DNA from: Leclercia adecarboxylata
GTDB taxonomy: Bacteria; Pseudomonadota; Gammaproteobacteria; Enterobacterales; Enterobacteriaceae
Reading direction: 5' to 3'
Length of the DNA: 64,000 nt
Assembly: GCA_002360945.1 (NCBI GenBank)
Contig: DERO01000051.1
Location: 1-64,000, forward strand
Shown here: piece after piece, positions 38,575 to 47,054 of the stretch
How positions within the stretch are numbered: position 1 is the stretch's first letter
Layout of the letters: every line of letters begins with the position of its first letter
Program-made: the position numbers and the translations under genes
The notes under the pieces: generated by a model
Databases searched by the model: none
What the model was told of the DNA's origin: nothing
The model's input: only the letters and a program-made list of their open reading frames with translations

Positions 38575-39888
38575 ATGAAAAATTTGAAAGTCAGCCTGGC
38601 CTGGCAAATTTTGCTGGCCCTTGTGCTGGGTATCTTGCTGGGTAGTTATCTGCATTATCACAGTGACAGCCGCGAATGGCTGATCGCCAACTTACTGTCG
38701 CCTGCCGGTGATATCTTTATCCATCTGATCAAGATGATTGTGGTGCCGATTGTCATCTCGACGCTGGTGGTAGGGATTGCCGGGGTCGGTGACGCGAAGC
38801 AGCTCGGCCGCATCGGCGCAAAAACCATCCTTTATTTCGAAGTGATCACTACGGTGGCCATCATTCTCGGCATCACGCTGGCGAACCTGTTCCAGCCTGG
38901 CGCGGGCATTGATATGTCGCAGCTGGCGACGGTGGATATTTCGAAATACCAAAGCACGACCGCAGATGTGCAAAGCCATGCTCATGGCCTGATGGGAACT
39001 ATCCTGTCGCTGGTGCCGACCAATATCGTAGCGTCGATGGCGAAAGGCGAAATGCTGCCGATCATCTTCTTCTCGGTGCTGTTTGGTCTGGGACTCTCTT
39101 CTCTGCCAGCGACGCATCGCGAACCACTGGTGACCGTTTTCCGCTCTATCTCCGAAACCATGTTTAAAGTGACCCACATGGTGATGCGCTACGCGCCGGT
39201 AGGGGTGTTTGCGCTTATCGCCGTCACCGTGGCGAATTTCGGTTTTGCCTCCCTGTGGCCGCTGGCGAAGCTGGTGCTGCTGGTGCACTTCGCCATCCTG
39301 TTCTTCGCCCTGGTGGTGCTGGGGCTGGTGGCGCGGATGTGTGGCCTGAGCATCTGGATCCTGATCCGTATCCTGAAGGACGAGCTGATTCTGGCGTACT
39401 CCACCGCCAGCTCCGAGAGCGTGCTGCCGCGTATTATTGAGAAGATGGAAGCCTACGGGGCGCCTGCGTCGATCACCAGCTTCGTGGTGCCGACCGGGTA
39501 CTCGTTTAACCTCGACGGCTCCACGCTGTACCAGAGTATTGCGGCCATCTTTATTGCCCAGTTGTACGGCATCGACCTCTCCCTGTGGCAGGAGATCGTG
39601 CTGGTGCTGACGCTGATGGTGACCTCAAAAGGGATTGCCGGCGTGCCGGGCGTCTCCTTTGTGGTGCTGCTGGCGACCCTGGGAAGCGTGGGTATTCCGC
39701 TGGAAGGACTGGCGTTTATCGCCGGTGTTGACCGTATCCTCGACATGGCGCGTACCGCGCTGAACGTGGTGGGTAATGCGCTGGCGGTGCTGGTGATTGC
39801 CAAGTGGGAACACAAGTTCGACCGCAAGAAAGCCCTGGCGTATGAACGCGAGGTGCTGGGTCGTTTCGATAAGACCGCAGACCAGTAA
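38575..39888 (+). CDS. gltP: Glutamate/aspartate:proton symporter
   Basis: GltP takes up glutamate and aspartate with protons and belongs to the DAACS family. The 437-residue protein has eight membrane helices and two re-entrant loops; the signatures YSTASSESVLPRI (about 283-295), FVVPTGYSFNLDGSTLY and SKGIAGVPG (about 351-359) are intact. ATG 38575 is chosen for its GAGGAAG site and the E. coli length; upstream codons are open but not conserved. It is a single gene, ended by a REP hairpin. Confidence 0.97.
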   Translation: MKNLKVSLAWQILLALVLGILLGSYLHYHSDSREWLIANLLSPAGDIFIHLIKMIVVPIVISTLVVGIAGVGDAKQLGRIGAKTILYFEVITTVAIILGITLANLFQPGAGIDMSQLATVDISKYQSTTADVQSHAHGLMGTILSLVPTNIVASMAKGEMLPIIFFSVLFGLGLSSLPATHREPLVTVFRSISETMFKVTHMVMRYAPVGVFALIAVTVANFGFASLWPLAKLVLLVHFAILFFALVVLGLVARMCGLSIWILIRILKDELILAYSTASSESVLPRIIEKMEAYGAPASITSFVVPTGYSFNLDGSTLYQSIAAIFIAQLYGIDLSLWQEIVLVLTLMVTSKGIAGVPGVSFVVLLATLGSVGIPLEGLAFIAGVDRILDMARTALNVVGNALAVLVIAKWEHKFDRKKALAYEREVLGRFDKTADQ

Positions 39889-39894
39889 AGTACA

Positions 39895-39946
39895 TTGCCC
39901 GGCCTACGGTCCCGTAGGCCGGGCAAGCGAAGCGCCCCCGGCACGC
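39895..39946. repeat. REP/BIME hairpin after gltP
   Basis: TTGCCCGGCCTACGG / CCGTAGGCCGGGCAA, a perfect 15-base inverted repeat with a 2-base loop, followed by AGCGAAGCGCCCCCGGC. It separates convergent gltP and yjcO. Confidence 0.88.
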
Positions 39947-39954
39947 AGACCGCA

Positions 39955-40629
39955 CTACTCCCCGCTTAACGCCTCAAACTCCTCGCATCCGGTATCAAAG
40001 CCTTCGCTACAGCTCAGATTTAACCAGTACAACGCCTTCTGTTTATTCGGGGTGATAAAGCCGTCCTCGCCCTGCTGAAACACCTGACCCGCCCAATACT
40101 CCGCGTAACCCGTACGCGAGAGGGTGGAACTCTGCTTAAACCACTGCGCGGCCTGCACATCATCCTGCGCCACCTCCGCGCCGTTGGCGTAGATCAGCCC
40201 CAGCAACAGCTGGGCATCAACGGCGGCGTCATCTTCGGTATTCTCTGCCACTTTATGCAGCAAGCTCAGCGCCTGCGGGTAGTCGGTTTTCCCGGCCCGG
40301 GTATTGACCAGCAAACGCGCCAGCATCACCGCACCTGGCGAGCTGCCCGCCACGGTGGCCTGCTGCGCCAGCCCTTTGGCCTGGGCTAAATCGCCGTGCT
40401 TAAACTTGATTTGCGACAGGAGCGCCATGGCATCCACGTCGCCGTTTTTGGCGGCTTTTTCGGCCCAGGTTTCGGCCTGCTTATCATCACCCGAACTGTA
40501 ATACGTTTCGGCAAGGTAATACTGAGCCCGGCTGTCGCCCGCCTCAGCCTGCTTCAGGTACTGGCTGCCAATCTCCTCGGCGCCTGCCAGGGAAGAAAAC
40601 AGGATCAACAACAGATAAAGAGGTTTCAT
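39955..40629 (-). CDS. yjcO: Sel1-repeat (TPR-like) periplasmic protein
   Basis: A 224-residue exported protein with a signal peptide (1 to about 16, LFSSLAGA) and about five Sel1-like repeats of 36 residues (for example GDSRAQYYLAETYYSSGDD and AAQWFKQSSTLSRTGYAEYW). Such repeats hold protein partners, but no role is known for YjcO. A few residues shorter than the E. coli protein. It is convergent with gltP and lies beside the hok-type locus. Confidence 0.92.
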   Translation of the reverse strand: MKPLYLLLILFSSLAGAEEIGSQYLKQAEAGDSRAQYYLAETYYSSGDDKQAETWAEKAAKNGDVDAMALLSQIKFKHGDLAQAKGLAQQATVAGSSPGAVMLARLLVNTRAGKTDYPQALSLLHKVAENTEDDAAVDAQLLLGLIYANGAEVAQDDVQAAQWFKQSSTLSRTGYAEYWAGQVFQQGEDGFITPNKQKALYWLNLSCSEGFDTGCEEFEALSGE

Positions 40630-40746
40630 GCGTTATTTTCATAGGGATAGATAACGGGCAGTATAAGCGCGGGAAGAGCAGAAAAAAATGGGTGCGTTAA
40701 GACCTCCACTCCCCCACAAGCCGGGCGGGTTTCCCCGCCGCTGACG

Positions 40747-40899
40747 TTAGCCTGCTGCGCAGGCTAATTTAGCCGCCACTTCGTGTTGTTTCGTCTTTAT
40801 TGTCAGTTCGCATAACTTCCCGCGATTAATAAAGGTGAATATCACGATGGTCAGACAGATAATAAATATTATCCCTAACGCTGCTTTTAATGGCGTCAT
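40747..40899 (-). CDS. Hok/Gef-family membrane toxin of a type I toxin-antitoxin locus
   Basis: A 50-codon gene, too short for many gene callers. The protein starts MTPLKAALGIIFIICLTIVI and then reads FTFINRGKLCEL, TIKTKQHEVAAKLACAAG: a membrane helix followed by the RxxLCEL block and the HxEVAA segment that define Hok/Gef proteins. AAGGAG lies 8 bases before ATG 40899. All other parts of a hok locus are in place: a leader frame ending just upstream, an antisense promoter and terminator, and complementary mRNA ends at 41036-41046 and 40689-40700. When made, such proteins depolarise the inner membrane. The cysteines near residues 29 and 47 are where family members have them. Confidence 0.88.
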   Translation of the reverse strand: MTPLKAALGIIFIICLTIVIFTFINRGKLCELTIKTKQHEVAAKLACAAG

Positions 40900-40904
40900 G
40901 CCTT

Positions 40905-41000
40905 TTACTCCTTGCTAAGAAAAGAATAAGAGGCTATCCTCGACTTGTTTGGAGTTGAGGGATAGCCCCGGTTAATGGAAACATTTCCGGGGTTTTTCAC
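40905..41000 (-). CDS. Mok-like leader reading frame upstream of hok
   Basis: A 31-residue frame starting with GTG 41000, preceded by TTGAGGGA, and ending in TAA 5 bases before the hok start, inside the hok ribosome-binding region. In hok loci translation of Mok opens hok translation, and the antisense RNA blocks Mok. The frame covers the whole antisense target. Existence of the frame is seen; the function is inference from the family. Confidence 0.55.
   Translation of the reverse strand: MKNPGNVSINRGYPSTPNKSRIASYSFLSKE
40912..40940 (+). promoter_or_regulatory. Promoter of the Sok-like antisense RNA
   Basis: TTGCTA (40912-40917), 17 bases, TATCCT (40935-40940) on the strand opposite to hok, placing the start near 40947. 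A strong constitutive antisense promoter is required in this kind of locus. Confidence 0.65.
40947..40997 (+). ncRNA. Sok-like antisense RNA
   Basis: From the promoter at 40912-40940 an RNA of about 50 nt would run across the mok-like frame and stop at the hairpin CCCCGG-TT-AATG-GAAA-CATT-T-CCGGGG followed by TTTTTC (40966-40997). Strand, size and position relative to hok match Sok antitoxin RNAs. Confidence 0.7.
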
Positions 41001-41164
41001 TTTCTGTCCCTCAACTTATGCTCAAGACAGAAAGCCTTAAGCACCCGTCGGTAATCTTATCCCTATGAACTAAAAAGAAAAGATGTAATTCAATTTGTGG
41101 GCAATTACATTTATCTGGAATCATGCTCGCAAAATAATATTCGCCATATTCCGTTGTTATTATG

Positions 41165-41203
41165 CAAATAAAAGCGGGGTGAATATTTCACCCCGCTTTT
41201 ATT
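41165..41203 (-). terminator. Terminator of fdhF
   Basis: A 17-base inverted repeat AATAAAAGCGGGGTGAA / TTCACCCCGCTTTTATT with a 3-base loop, 20 bases past the fdhF stop; read leftward it ends in CTTTTATTT. Confidence 0.92.
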
Positions 41204-41222
41204 AATTGCTCCTTTAATTGCA

Positions 41223-43370
41223 TCAACCCATCGCGGTTTCCCGTAACGCTTTTTTCAGCTTATTATATTCATCAATCACATATTGCTCGGCGGCAACCTG
41301 ATCCGCTATCGGCTCGACGCGCACGGCACAATATTTATATTCCGGCGTTTTGGTTATCGGGCTCAGGTTTTCCGTCACCAGCTCGTTGCAGGCCCCGATC
41401 CACCACTGATAGGTCATGTACACCGCCCCGACGTTTGGCCGATCGCTTACCTGGGCCCGGGTAATGACCCGCCCTTTGCGCGACGTGACCCACACCAGCG
41501 CCTCATCATCAATGCCCAGCCGTGCGGCATCTTCGGTGTTGATCTGCACATAGCCGGGCTCATCGGCCAGCGCCGACAGGGCCGCACAGTTGCCGGTCAT
41601 CGAGCGGCAGGAGTAGTGACCCACTTCGCGCACGGTGGAGAGCACCAGCGGATACTCTGGCGACAGCTTGTCTATCGGTGCCATCCAGTCGCAGGTGAAG
41701 AACTGCGCCAGCCCGTTCGGGGTATCGAATTTTTCCGCAAACAGGTACGAGGTGCCCTGGTCCTCCGGCGATTCGTCCCGGCACGGCCACTGGATGTAGC
41801 CCAGCTCGCCCATCTTCTCGTAGGTCGCCCCTTTAAAGCCCGGACAGAGCTGGCGCAGCTCATCCCAGATTTGCTGCGTGTTGTCGTAATGCATTGGATA
41901 ACCCATCCGGGTCGCAATCTCGCTGACGATCTGCCAGTCGGTTTTCAAATCCCACTTCGGCTCGACGGCCTTAAAGAAGCGCTGGAAGCCGCGATCGGCC
42001 GCGGTATAGACCCCTTCATGCTCGCCCCAGGAGGTGGAGGGCAGGATAACATCCGCCACCGCCGCGGTTTTGGTCATAAAGATATCCTGGACAATCACCA
42101 GCTCGAGATCCTCAAACGCTTTCCGCACCGCCGACAGCTCGGCATCGGTCTGGAGCGGATCTTCCCCCATGATGTACGCCGCCCGCACCTCTTTGTGCGC
42201 CACGCGGTGCGGCAGCTCGCTGATACGGTAGCCGGGGTGCGCCGGCAGGCTCTCCACGCCCCAGGCCCTGGCGAATTTCTCGCGGTTTTCCGGGAATTTA
42301 ACAAACTGGTAGCCCGGATAGGTATCCGGCAGCGCCCCCATGTCACAGGCACCCTGCACATTATTCTGCCCGCGCACCGGATTGACTCCGACGTGGGCTT
42401 TGCCGAGGTTGCCGGTCAGCATGGCGAGACTAGTGAGCGCACGGACGGTCTCTACCCCCTGCCAGAATTGCGTAACGCCCATCCCCCACAGCAGGGTAGC
42501 CGTTTTCGCCCCTGCATAGAGCCGCGCCGCCTGGCGGATCTCCCGCGCGCTTACGCCGGTAATGGCCTCGACCGACTCCGGCGTGTAACGTTCGACAATC
42601 TGACGATACGCATCAAAGCCTTCCGTGCGGGTGGCAACGAAGGCCCGATCGTAGAGCTCCTCCGTGATAATCACGTGGCCGATGGCGTTGAGCAGGGCGA
42701 TGTTCGAGCCGTTTCGCAACGCGATATGCATATCGGCAATACGCGCGGTTTCGATGCGCCGCGGATCGCAGACGATAATTTTTGCCCCGTTCTGCTTCGC
42801 GCGCAGAATATGATTGGCGACGATGGGGTGCGAATCTGCCGGGTTATAGCCAAAAATAAACACCAGATCGGTGTCATCAATCTCGTTGATGGCATTGCTC
42901 ATGGCGCCATTGCCGACCGACTGGTGCAGACCTGCAACCGAGGGGCCGTGTCAGACGCGTGCGCAGCAGTCGACGTTATTGGTGCCAATCACCGCGCGGG
43001 CAAATTTTTGCATAATGTAGTTGGTTTCATTCCCGGTGCCGCGCGAGGAGCCGGTGGTCTGGATCGCATCCGGACCGTGCTGCGCTTTAATTTCGCTGAG
43101 GCGGCGGGCGACATAGTCCAGCGCCTCCTCCCAGGAGACAGCCTCCAGCCTGCCGCCGCGAACGCGCCGGATCATCGGGGTCTTCAGCCGCGGGGTGAGG
43201 ATTTGCGTGTCGTTGATAAAATCCCAGCCGTAATAACCCTTCAGGCACAGCGTGCCCTGGTTGGTTTTCCCTTCGGCCGCCTCCGCGCGGACGATGCTGC
43301 CGTTATCGACCACCAGGTTGATCTTGCATCCTGAGGCGCAATAGGGGCACACCGTGATGACGTTTTTCAT
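41223..43370 (-). CDS. fdhF: Formate dehydrogenase H, selenoprotein
   Basis: FdhF oxidises formate to CO2 and feeds electrons to hydrogenase 3 in the formate hydrogenlyase complex. An in-frame TGA at 42951-42953 would split the gene, but the two halves join into one 715-residue protein equal in length to E. coli FdhF, with TGA at the position of selenocysteine 140 (CCARV-U-HGPSVAG). The N-terminus has the [4Fe-4S] motif CPYCASGC with a third cysteine in LCLKG, and the rest is a molybdopterin-guanine-dinucleotide domain. ATG 43370 fits the E. coli N-terminus. A SECIS hairpin follows the TGA and a sigma-54 promoter lies upstream, as expected for FhlA control. Confidence 0.97.
42913..42953 (-). 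promoter_or_regulatory. SECIS element of fdhF
   Basis: Directly after the TGA the mRNA can fold into a stem-loop topped by GGTCTGCACC (42923-42932), the apical SelB-binding sequence of E. coli fdhF. It directs insertion of selenocysteine. Confidence 0.93.
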
Positions 43371-43415
43371 CGGTCTCGCTCCTGATGTAAATGATGCTGA
43401 CATGTCGGTTTAGTA

Positions 43416-43431
43416 TGCCGCGTCTATGCCA
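43416..43431 (-). promoter_or_regulatory. Sigma-54 promoter of fdhF
   Basis: Read leftward, TGGCATAGACGCGGCAT has GG-N10-GC spacing, about 46 bases before the fdhF start. E. coli fdhF is transcribed from a sigma-54 promoter activated by FhlA; no FhlA site was recognised. Confidence 0.8.
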
Positions 43432-43635
43432 CATTCTTATTGTGGGATTACCCTGACTTTACGGGCGAATCCTGGTCAAAACCCTGACGAAAAACAGGCC
43501 CGCGTCATAAATTGCGGCAGCAGAAGCGATGGGGATGTGACGGCGGTTGAAGATCCGTGATGGAAAGGGCGTTTTGGCTGGAGCCTTGCACAGAATGGGC
43601 CAGACTGATCTCTATCTCCCTGATGGAATCCCGTA

Positions 43636-44367
43636 ATGAAACCAGCAATTCTGGTGGTCGATGACGACACCGCGGTCTGCGAACTGTTGCAGGATGTGCT
43701 CAACGAGCACGTCTTCACCGTCCATGTGTGCCACAACGGCCAGGATGCCCTGCGGCTGGCGCAGCAGGCACCGGAGATCGCGCTGGTGTTGCTAGATATG
43801 ATGCTGCCGGATATCAACGGCCTGCAGGTGCTCCAGCAGCTGCAAAAGCAGCGCCCGGAGCTGCCGGTGATTATGCTTACCGGCCTCGGCAGTGAGTCGG
43901 ACGTGGTGGTGGGCCTTGAGATGGGGGCCGACGATTACATCGGCAAACCCTTCAACCCCCGGGTGGTGGTGGCCCGGGTCAAAGCCGTGCTGCGCCGCAC
44001 CGGCGCGCTGGCGGCCGAACCGGTGGTTGCGCGCGCGGCCGGGATCGGCTTTAACGGCTGGACCCTGGATACCACCCGCTGTGAACTGATTGACCCTCAG
44101 CGCGGCGTGGTCGCCCTGACTCAGGGCGAGTACGGTTTGCTGCTGGCCCTGACCCAGAACGCCCGGCGGGTGCTGAGCCGCGAACAGCTGCTGGAGCTGA
44201 CCCACAGCGAAAGCGCGGAGGTATTCGATCGCACCATCGACGTACTGATCATGCGCCTGCGCCGCAAAATCGAAATCAACCCCCACCAGCCGCTGCTGAT
44301 TAAAACCATCCGCGGGCTGGGCTATGTCTTTGCCGCCGACGTGCAGCACGGCGACAGGGCGGCCTAA
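43636..44367 (+). CDS. OmpR/PhoB-family response regulator
   Basis: A 243-residue regulator with a receiver domain (about 1-120: VVDDD acidic pocket, phosphoacceptor Asp54 in LLDMMLPD, Lys in GKPF near 105) and a winged-helix DNA-binding domain (about 145-238, ending LIKTIRGLGYVFAAD). It starts 265 bases from the divergent fdhF and overlaps the convergent kinase gene by 4 bases. No kinase is next to it; the nearest is the hybrid sensor kinase at 50724, on the other side of the sugar operon, which is likely its partner. Probably controls that operon. Confidence 0.87.
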   Translation: MKPAILVVDDDTAVCELLQDVLNEHVFTVHVCHNGQDALRLAQQAPEIALVLLDMMLPDINGLQVLQQLQKQRPELPVIMLTGLGSESDVVVGLEMGADDYIGKPFNPRVVVARVKAVLRRTGALAAEPVVARAAGIGFNGWTLDTTRCELIDPQRGVVALTQGEYGLLLALTQNARRVLSREQLLELTHSESAEVFDRTIDVLIMRLRRKIEINPHQPLLIKTIRGLGYVFAADVQHGDRAA

Positions 44368-45374
44368 GCCAGCGGGTTCTCCTGAATAAACAGCTGCAGC
44401 TCCGCCAGGGTTTTCGCCCCGTCGATGGCGTTGGCCGCCAGCAGGCTGGCCCGCGCGCAGGCATGCGCCATCCGGATGCTCTCCGCCAGCGACAGCGATT
44501 CGTGGCAGCCATACAAAAACCCGGCGCAGAAGGCATCTCCCGCCCCGACGCTGCCGATAATCTCCTCCTGCGTTAGCCGCCACGAGGGGATCCAGCACCC
44601 CTCCCGATCCGGCTCTTGCCCCCAGGCGCCTTCCGGACAGTGGATCACCACCCGCGCCTTCACGCCCGCCGCCAGCAGTTCGGCCGCCGCCGCGGCAATA
44701 TTACCGATAACGGGCGCATCCTGGTCATCGCGCATCGGCAGGCCGCTGAACTCGCCCGCCTCCAGCTCGTTGATCACCAGATAGTCGAGATGGCGCAGGG
44801 CAGGGAGCACCAGCGGCTGGTAGCGCGGATCGCCCTTGCGTGACACCAGGTCGAGGGAGGTCTGAAATCCCAGCTCATGCATCTGCGCCAGCAGCCGCGC
44901 GCTGCGGGTGCCGTACTCTTCGTCCGGCATATCCAGGCTATCCAGCAGCAGCAAGTAGCCCAGATGGAAGATCTTCAGGCTGTTGTCGAGCCGGTCGAAG
45001 GCGGGCAGATCCAGCAGCCGGTTGGCCCCCGGAGAGTGGAAAAAGGTGCGCTGGCCGCTGGGATCGGTCATCACCTGCGACATGGAGGTGGGGGCAAAGG
45101 TGGTGCGCTGCACCCGCTGGCGGTTGACGTGATACTGGTCGAGCATGGCGAGAATGTAATCCCCGTCGTGATCATCCCCCACCAGGCCGACCGCCTGCAG
45201 CGGGATCCCGGCATGCATCTTCGCCAGGGTGAGCAGCACGTTGAGCGGCGCCCCGCCGGTGGCGCGTTCGCTGTGGACGATCTCCGCCAGCCAGCCGCGC
45301 TCCGGCCATTGCACAATCTGGTGGACGTGATCCACCAGCATATTGCCCGCCGCGATAATCCCCCGGCGTTCCAT
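44364..45374 (-). CDS. PfkB-family sugar kinase
   Basis: A 336-residue carbohydrate kinase of the ribokinase/PfkB family, with the N-terminal GERATGGAPLNVLLTLAKM region (TGGAPLNV, about 36-43) that binds the sugar and the C-terminal signature GSVGAGDAFCAGFLYG (about 273-288) holding the catalytic aspartate. It overlaps the aldolase gene (ATGA), and follows an isomerase and an ABC importer, so it probably phosphorylates the ketose made by the isomerase before the aldolase cuts it. The substrate (xylulose, fructose or another ketose) is inference. Confidence 0.87.
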   Translation of the reverse strand: MERRGIIAAGNMLVDHVHQIVQWPERGWLAEIVHSERATGGAPLNVLLTLAKMHAGIPLQAVGLVGDDHDGDYILAMLDQYHVNRQRVQRTTFAPTSMSQVMTDPSGQRTFFHSPGANRLLDLPAFDRLDNSLKIFHLGYLLLLDSLDMPDEEYGTRSARLLAQMHELGFQTSLDLVSRKGDPRYQPLVLPALRHLDYLVINELEAGEFSGLPMRDDQDAPVIGNIAAAAAELLAAGVKARVVIHCPEGAWGQEPDREGCWIPSWRLTQEEIIGSVGAGDAFCAGFLYGCHESLSLAESIRMAHACARASLLAANAIDGAKTLAELQLFIQENPLA

Positions 45375-46240
45375 CAGGCGTACCCCGCGCTGCCAAAGGT
45401 GCGCATCTGCGCGGCCACGGTGTCGGTGATGGCCTCTTCGATGCCCAGCAGCAGTTCGGCAAACTCATCGTACAGCGGCTGGCGGTTGGCCATTCGCCGC
45501 TCCACCTCGGCCAGCGCCGCCTGGGACATGCCGGTGTAGAAATTAATCTTGTGGATGCCCAGCTCAATGGCGCGGCGGAAATCGGCATCGCTAATCCCGG
45601 ACCCGCCGTGCAGCACCAGCGGCAGGCCGGTTTGCTGGCGGATGGCATCAAGGCGGGCGAAATCGAGCTTCGGCTCGCCCTTGTACTTGCCGTGGGCATT
45701 GCCGATCGCCACCGCCAGGGCGTCGATGCCGGTCTGGTCGACAAACTCCCGCGCCAGCTGCGGATCGGTGAAAAAGGCTTCGTCGGCATGGCCGTACAGG
45801 GCACCGCCCTCATCGCCGCCCACGGCACCCAGTTCCGCCTCCACCGACACGCCCACCGCGTGGCACATCTTCACCACTTCCCGCGTCTGGCGGATGTTCT
45901 CCTCGTAGCTCAGCGTGGAACCGTCGAACATCACCGAGCTGAACCCCAGGCGCAGCGCGCGCACCACCGCCTCGAAATGCAGGCCGTGATCGAGATTCAG
46001 CACCACCGGAATGTCATGCCGGGCGGCTTCGAATTTGACCGCCTCCACCAGCGAGTCGAGCGACACATACTTAAAATGCACTTCGGCAATGTTGATGATA
46101 AAGGGCGAGTTCTCCTGACGGGCGGCGGCAAACAGCGCCCGCAAGAAGTGAGAGTCGAGGACGTTGAACGCCCCCAACGCGTAACGGTGCTCGCGGGCGT
46201 GCGCCAGCCCGTCGGCGAGAGAAATAAGCGGCATGTTCAC
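45374..46240 (-). CDS. Class II ketose-bisphosphate aldolase
   Basis: A 288-residue zinc-dependent aldolase of the GatY/KbaY/FbaA family, which splits ketose (bis)phosphates to dihydroxyacetone phosphate and an aldehyde. Zinc and catalytic residues are visible in LNLDHGLHFEAV (aspartate-histidine pair, about 79-90), NAHGKYKG (about 175-182) and LHGGSGI (about 204-210). It lies between the lyxose-isomerase-like gene (3-base gap) and the PfkB kinase (overlap). With a kinase acting on C1, an unphosphorylated aldehyde such as glycolaldehyde would result; this is inference. Confidence 0.9.
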   Translation of the reverse strand: MNMPLISLADGLAHAREHRYALGAFNVLDSHFLRALFAAARQENSPFIINIAEVHFKYVSLDSLVEAVKFEAARHDIPVVLNLDHGLHFEAVVRALRLGFSSVMFDGSTLSYEENIRQTREVVKMCHAVGVSVEAELGAVGGDEGGALYGHADEAFFTDPQLAREFVDQTGIDALAVAIGNAHGKYKGEPKLDFARLDAIRQQTGLPLVLHGGSGISDADFRRAIELGIHKINFYTGMSQAALAEVERRMANRQPLYDEFAELLLGIEEAITDTVAAQMRTFGSAGYA

Positions 46241-46243
46241 TCC

Positions 46244-46930
46244 TTACAGGCGAAACAGGCTGTACTCGTTGCACAACACCAGCACGGCCGGTTCGTCTTC
46301 GTCGATGTTGTTATAGCGGGCGGTGGGCTGCAGGAAGTGGTTATCGTGCTCGTCGTCATTGACCGACGAGACCTCCCCGACCAGCACGTCACCAAAGCCC
46401 TGTTCTCCCCAGAAGCTGTGGTACAGACCGGGCGGCAGGCAGATGCTCTCCCCCGGCGCGAGGCGGATATGGCTGCCCGCCACGTGGGTCTGCTGGCATC
46501 CGTCGATGGCGACCTGGATATCGCCGTCCTCTTTCTGCTCATTTTCATCGGCATTCCACAGCTCGACGATCAGATTGCCGCCGCCGCGGTTGATGATGTC
46601 CTCGCGTTTGCGCCAGTGAAAGTGCAGGGGCGTGACCTGGCCCTCGCGCACGTGCATGATCTTCTCGGCGTAGCATTTGTCCCACGGCTTGCCGCCGGGA
46701 GAGCCGTTGCGCAGGGCAAAGAGGGTTAAGCCTTGCGCCGCAAAGTTGTCGCCGCCGAAGGCGGTCACGTCCCAGCCGAGCCGCAGGTCGAACACTTCCT
46801 GCCAGGCGTTGGGATCAAGCTGCTGCCAGCGGGTGGGGGGAAAGCTGGCAAAGGGGGGCAGATGCACGTCGTGCATGGAGAAAAACTGTCGCGTGTGGCC
46901 AAGGATCTCGTTAATTTCGGAGCGTTTCAT
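46244..46930 (-). CDS. D-lyxose isomerase-like cupin enzyme
   Basis: A 228-residue cupin isomerase. The motif PLHFHWRKREDIINRG (about 101-116) supplies the histidine and glutamate metal ligands, and CLPPGLYHSFWGE (about 159-171) the last histidine, as in D-lyxose isomerases (which also act on mannose). ATG 46930 is used because the conserved N-terminus MKRSEINEIL starts there after AGGAG. It shares an operon with an ABC importer, aldolase and kinase. I recall that a homologous gene set in E. coli O157:H7 was described as making such an isomerase; here the substrate stays an inference. Confidence 0.85.
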   Translation of the reverse strand: MKRSEINEILGHTRQFFSMHDVHLPPFASFPPTRWQQLDPNAWQEVFDLRLGWDVTAFGGDNFAAQGLTLFALRNGSPGGKPWDKCYAEKIMHVREGQVTPLHFHWRKREDIINRGGGNLIVELWNADENEQKEDGDIQVAIDGCQQTHVAGSHIRLAPGESICLPPGLYHSFWGEQGFGDVLVGEVSSVNDDEHDNHFLQPTARYNNIDEDEPAVLVLCNEYSLFRL

Positions 46931-46957
46931 AATGACTCCTTGAATAGTGTGCAAAAC

Positions 46958-47047
46958 CCCCTCACCCCGGCCCTCTCCCTCAAGGGAGAGGGGGGATAAC
47001 TTCCCTCTCTACGTGGGAGAGGGTTAGGGTGAGGGCATCAGACCGCA
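46958..47047. repeat. Paired GGGAGAGGG-type repeat inside the sugar operon
   Basis: Two inverted units: CCCTCACCCCGGCCCTCTCC-CTCAA-GGGAGAGGG and CCCTCTCTACGTGGGAGAGG, then GTTAGGGTGAGGGCATCAGA with CCGCAC. The flank GGCATCAGACCGCAC is shared with the copies at 27.4 and 50.7 kb. Confidence 0.85.
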
Positions 47048-47054
47048 CAGTGTC

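Noticed and set aside
41283-43334. 683-codon open frame opposite fdhF
   Set aside because: It mirrors the selenoprotein gene in a GC-rich region, has no recognisable domain and no ribosome-binding site; long antisense frames are expected from codon bias.
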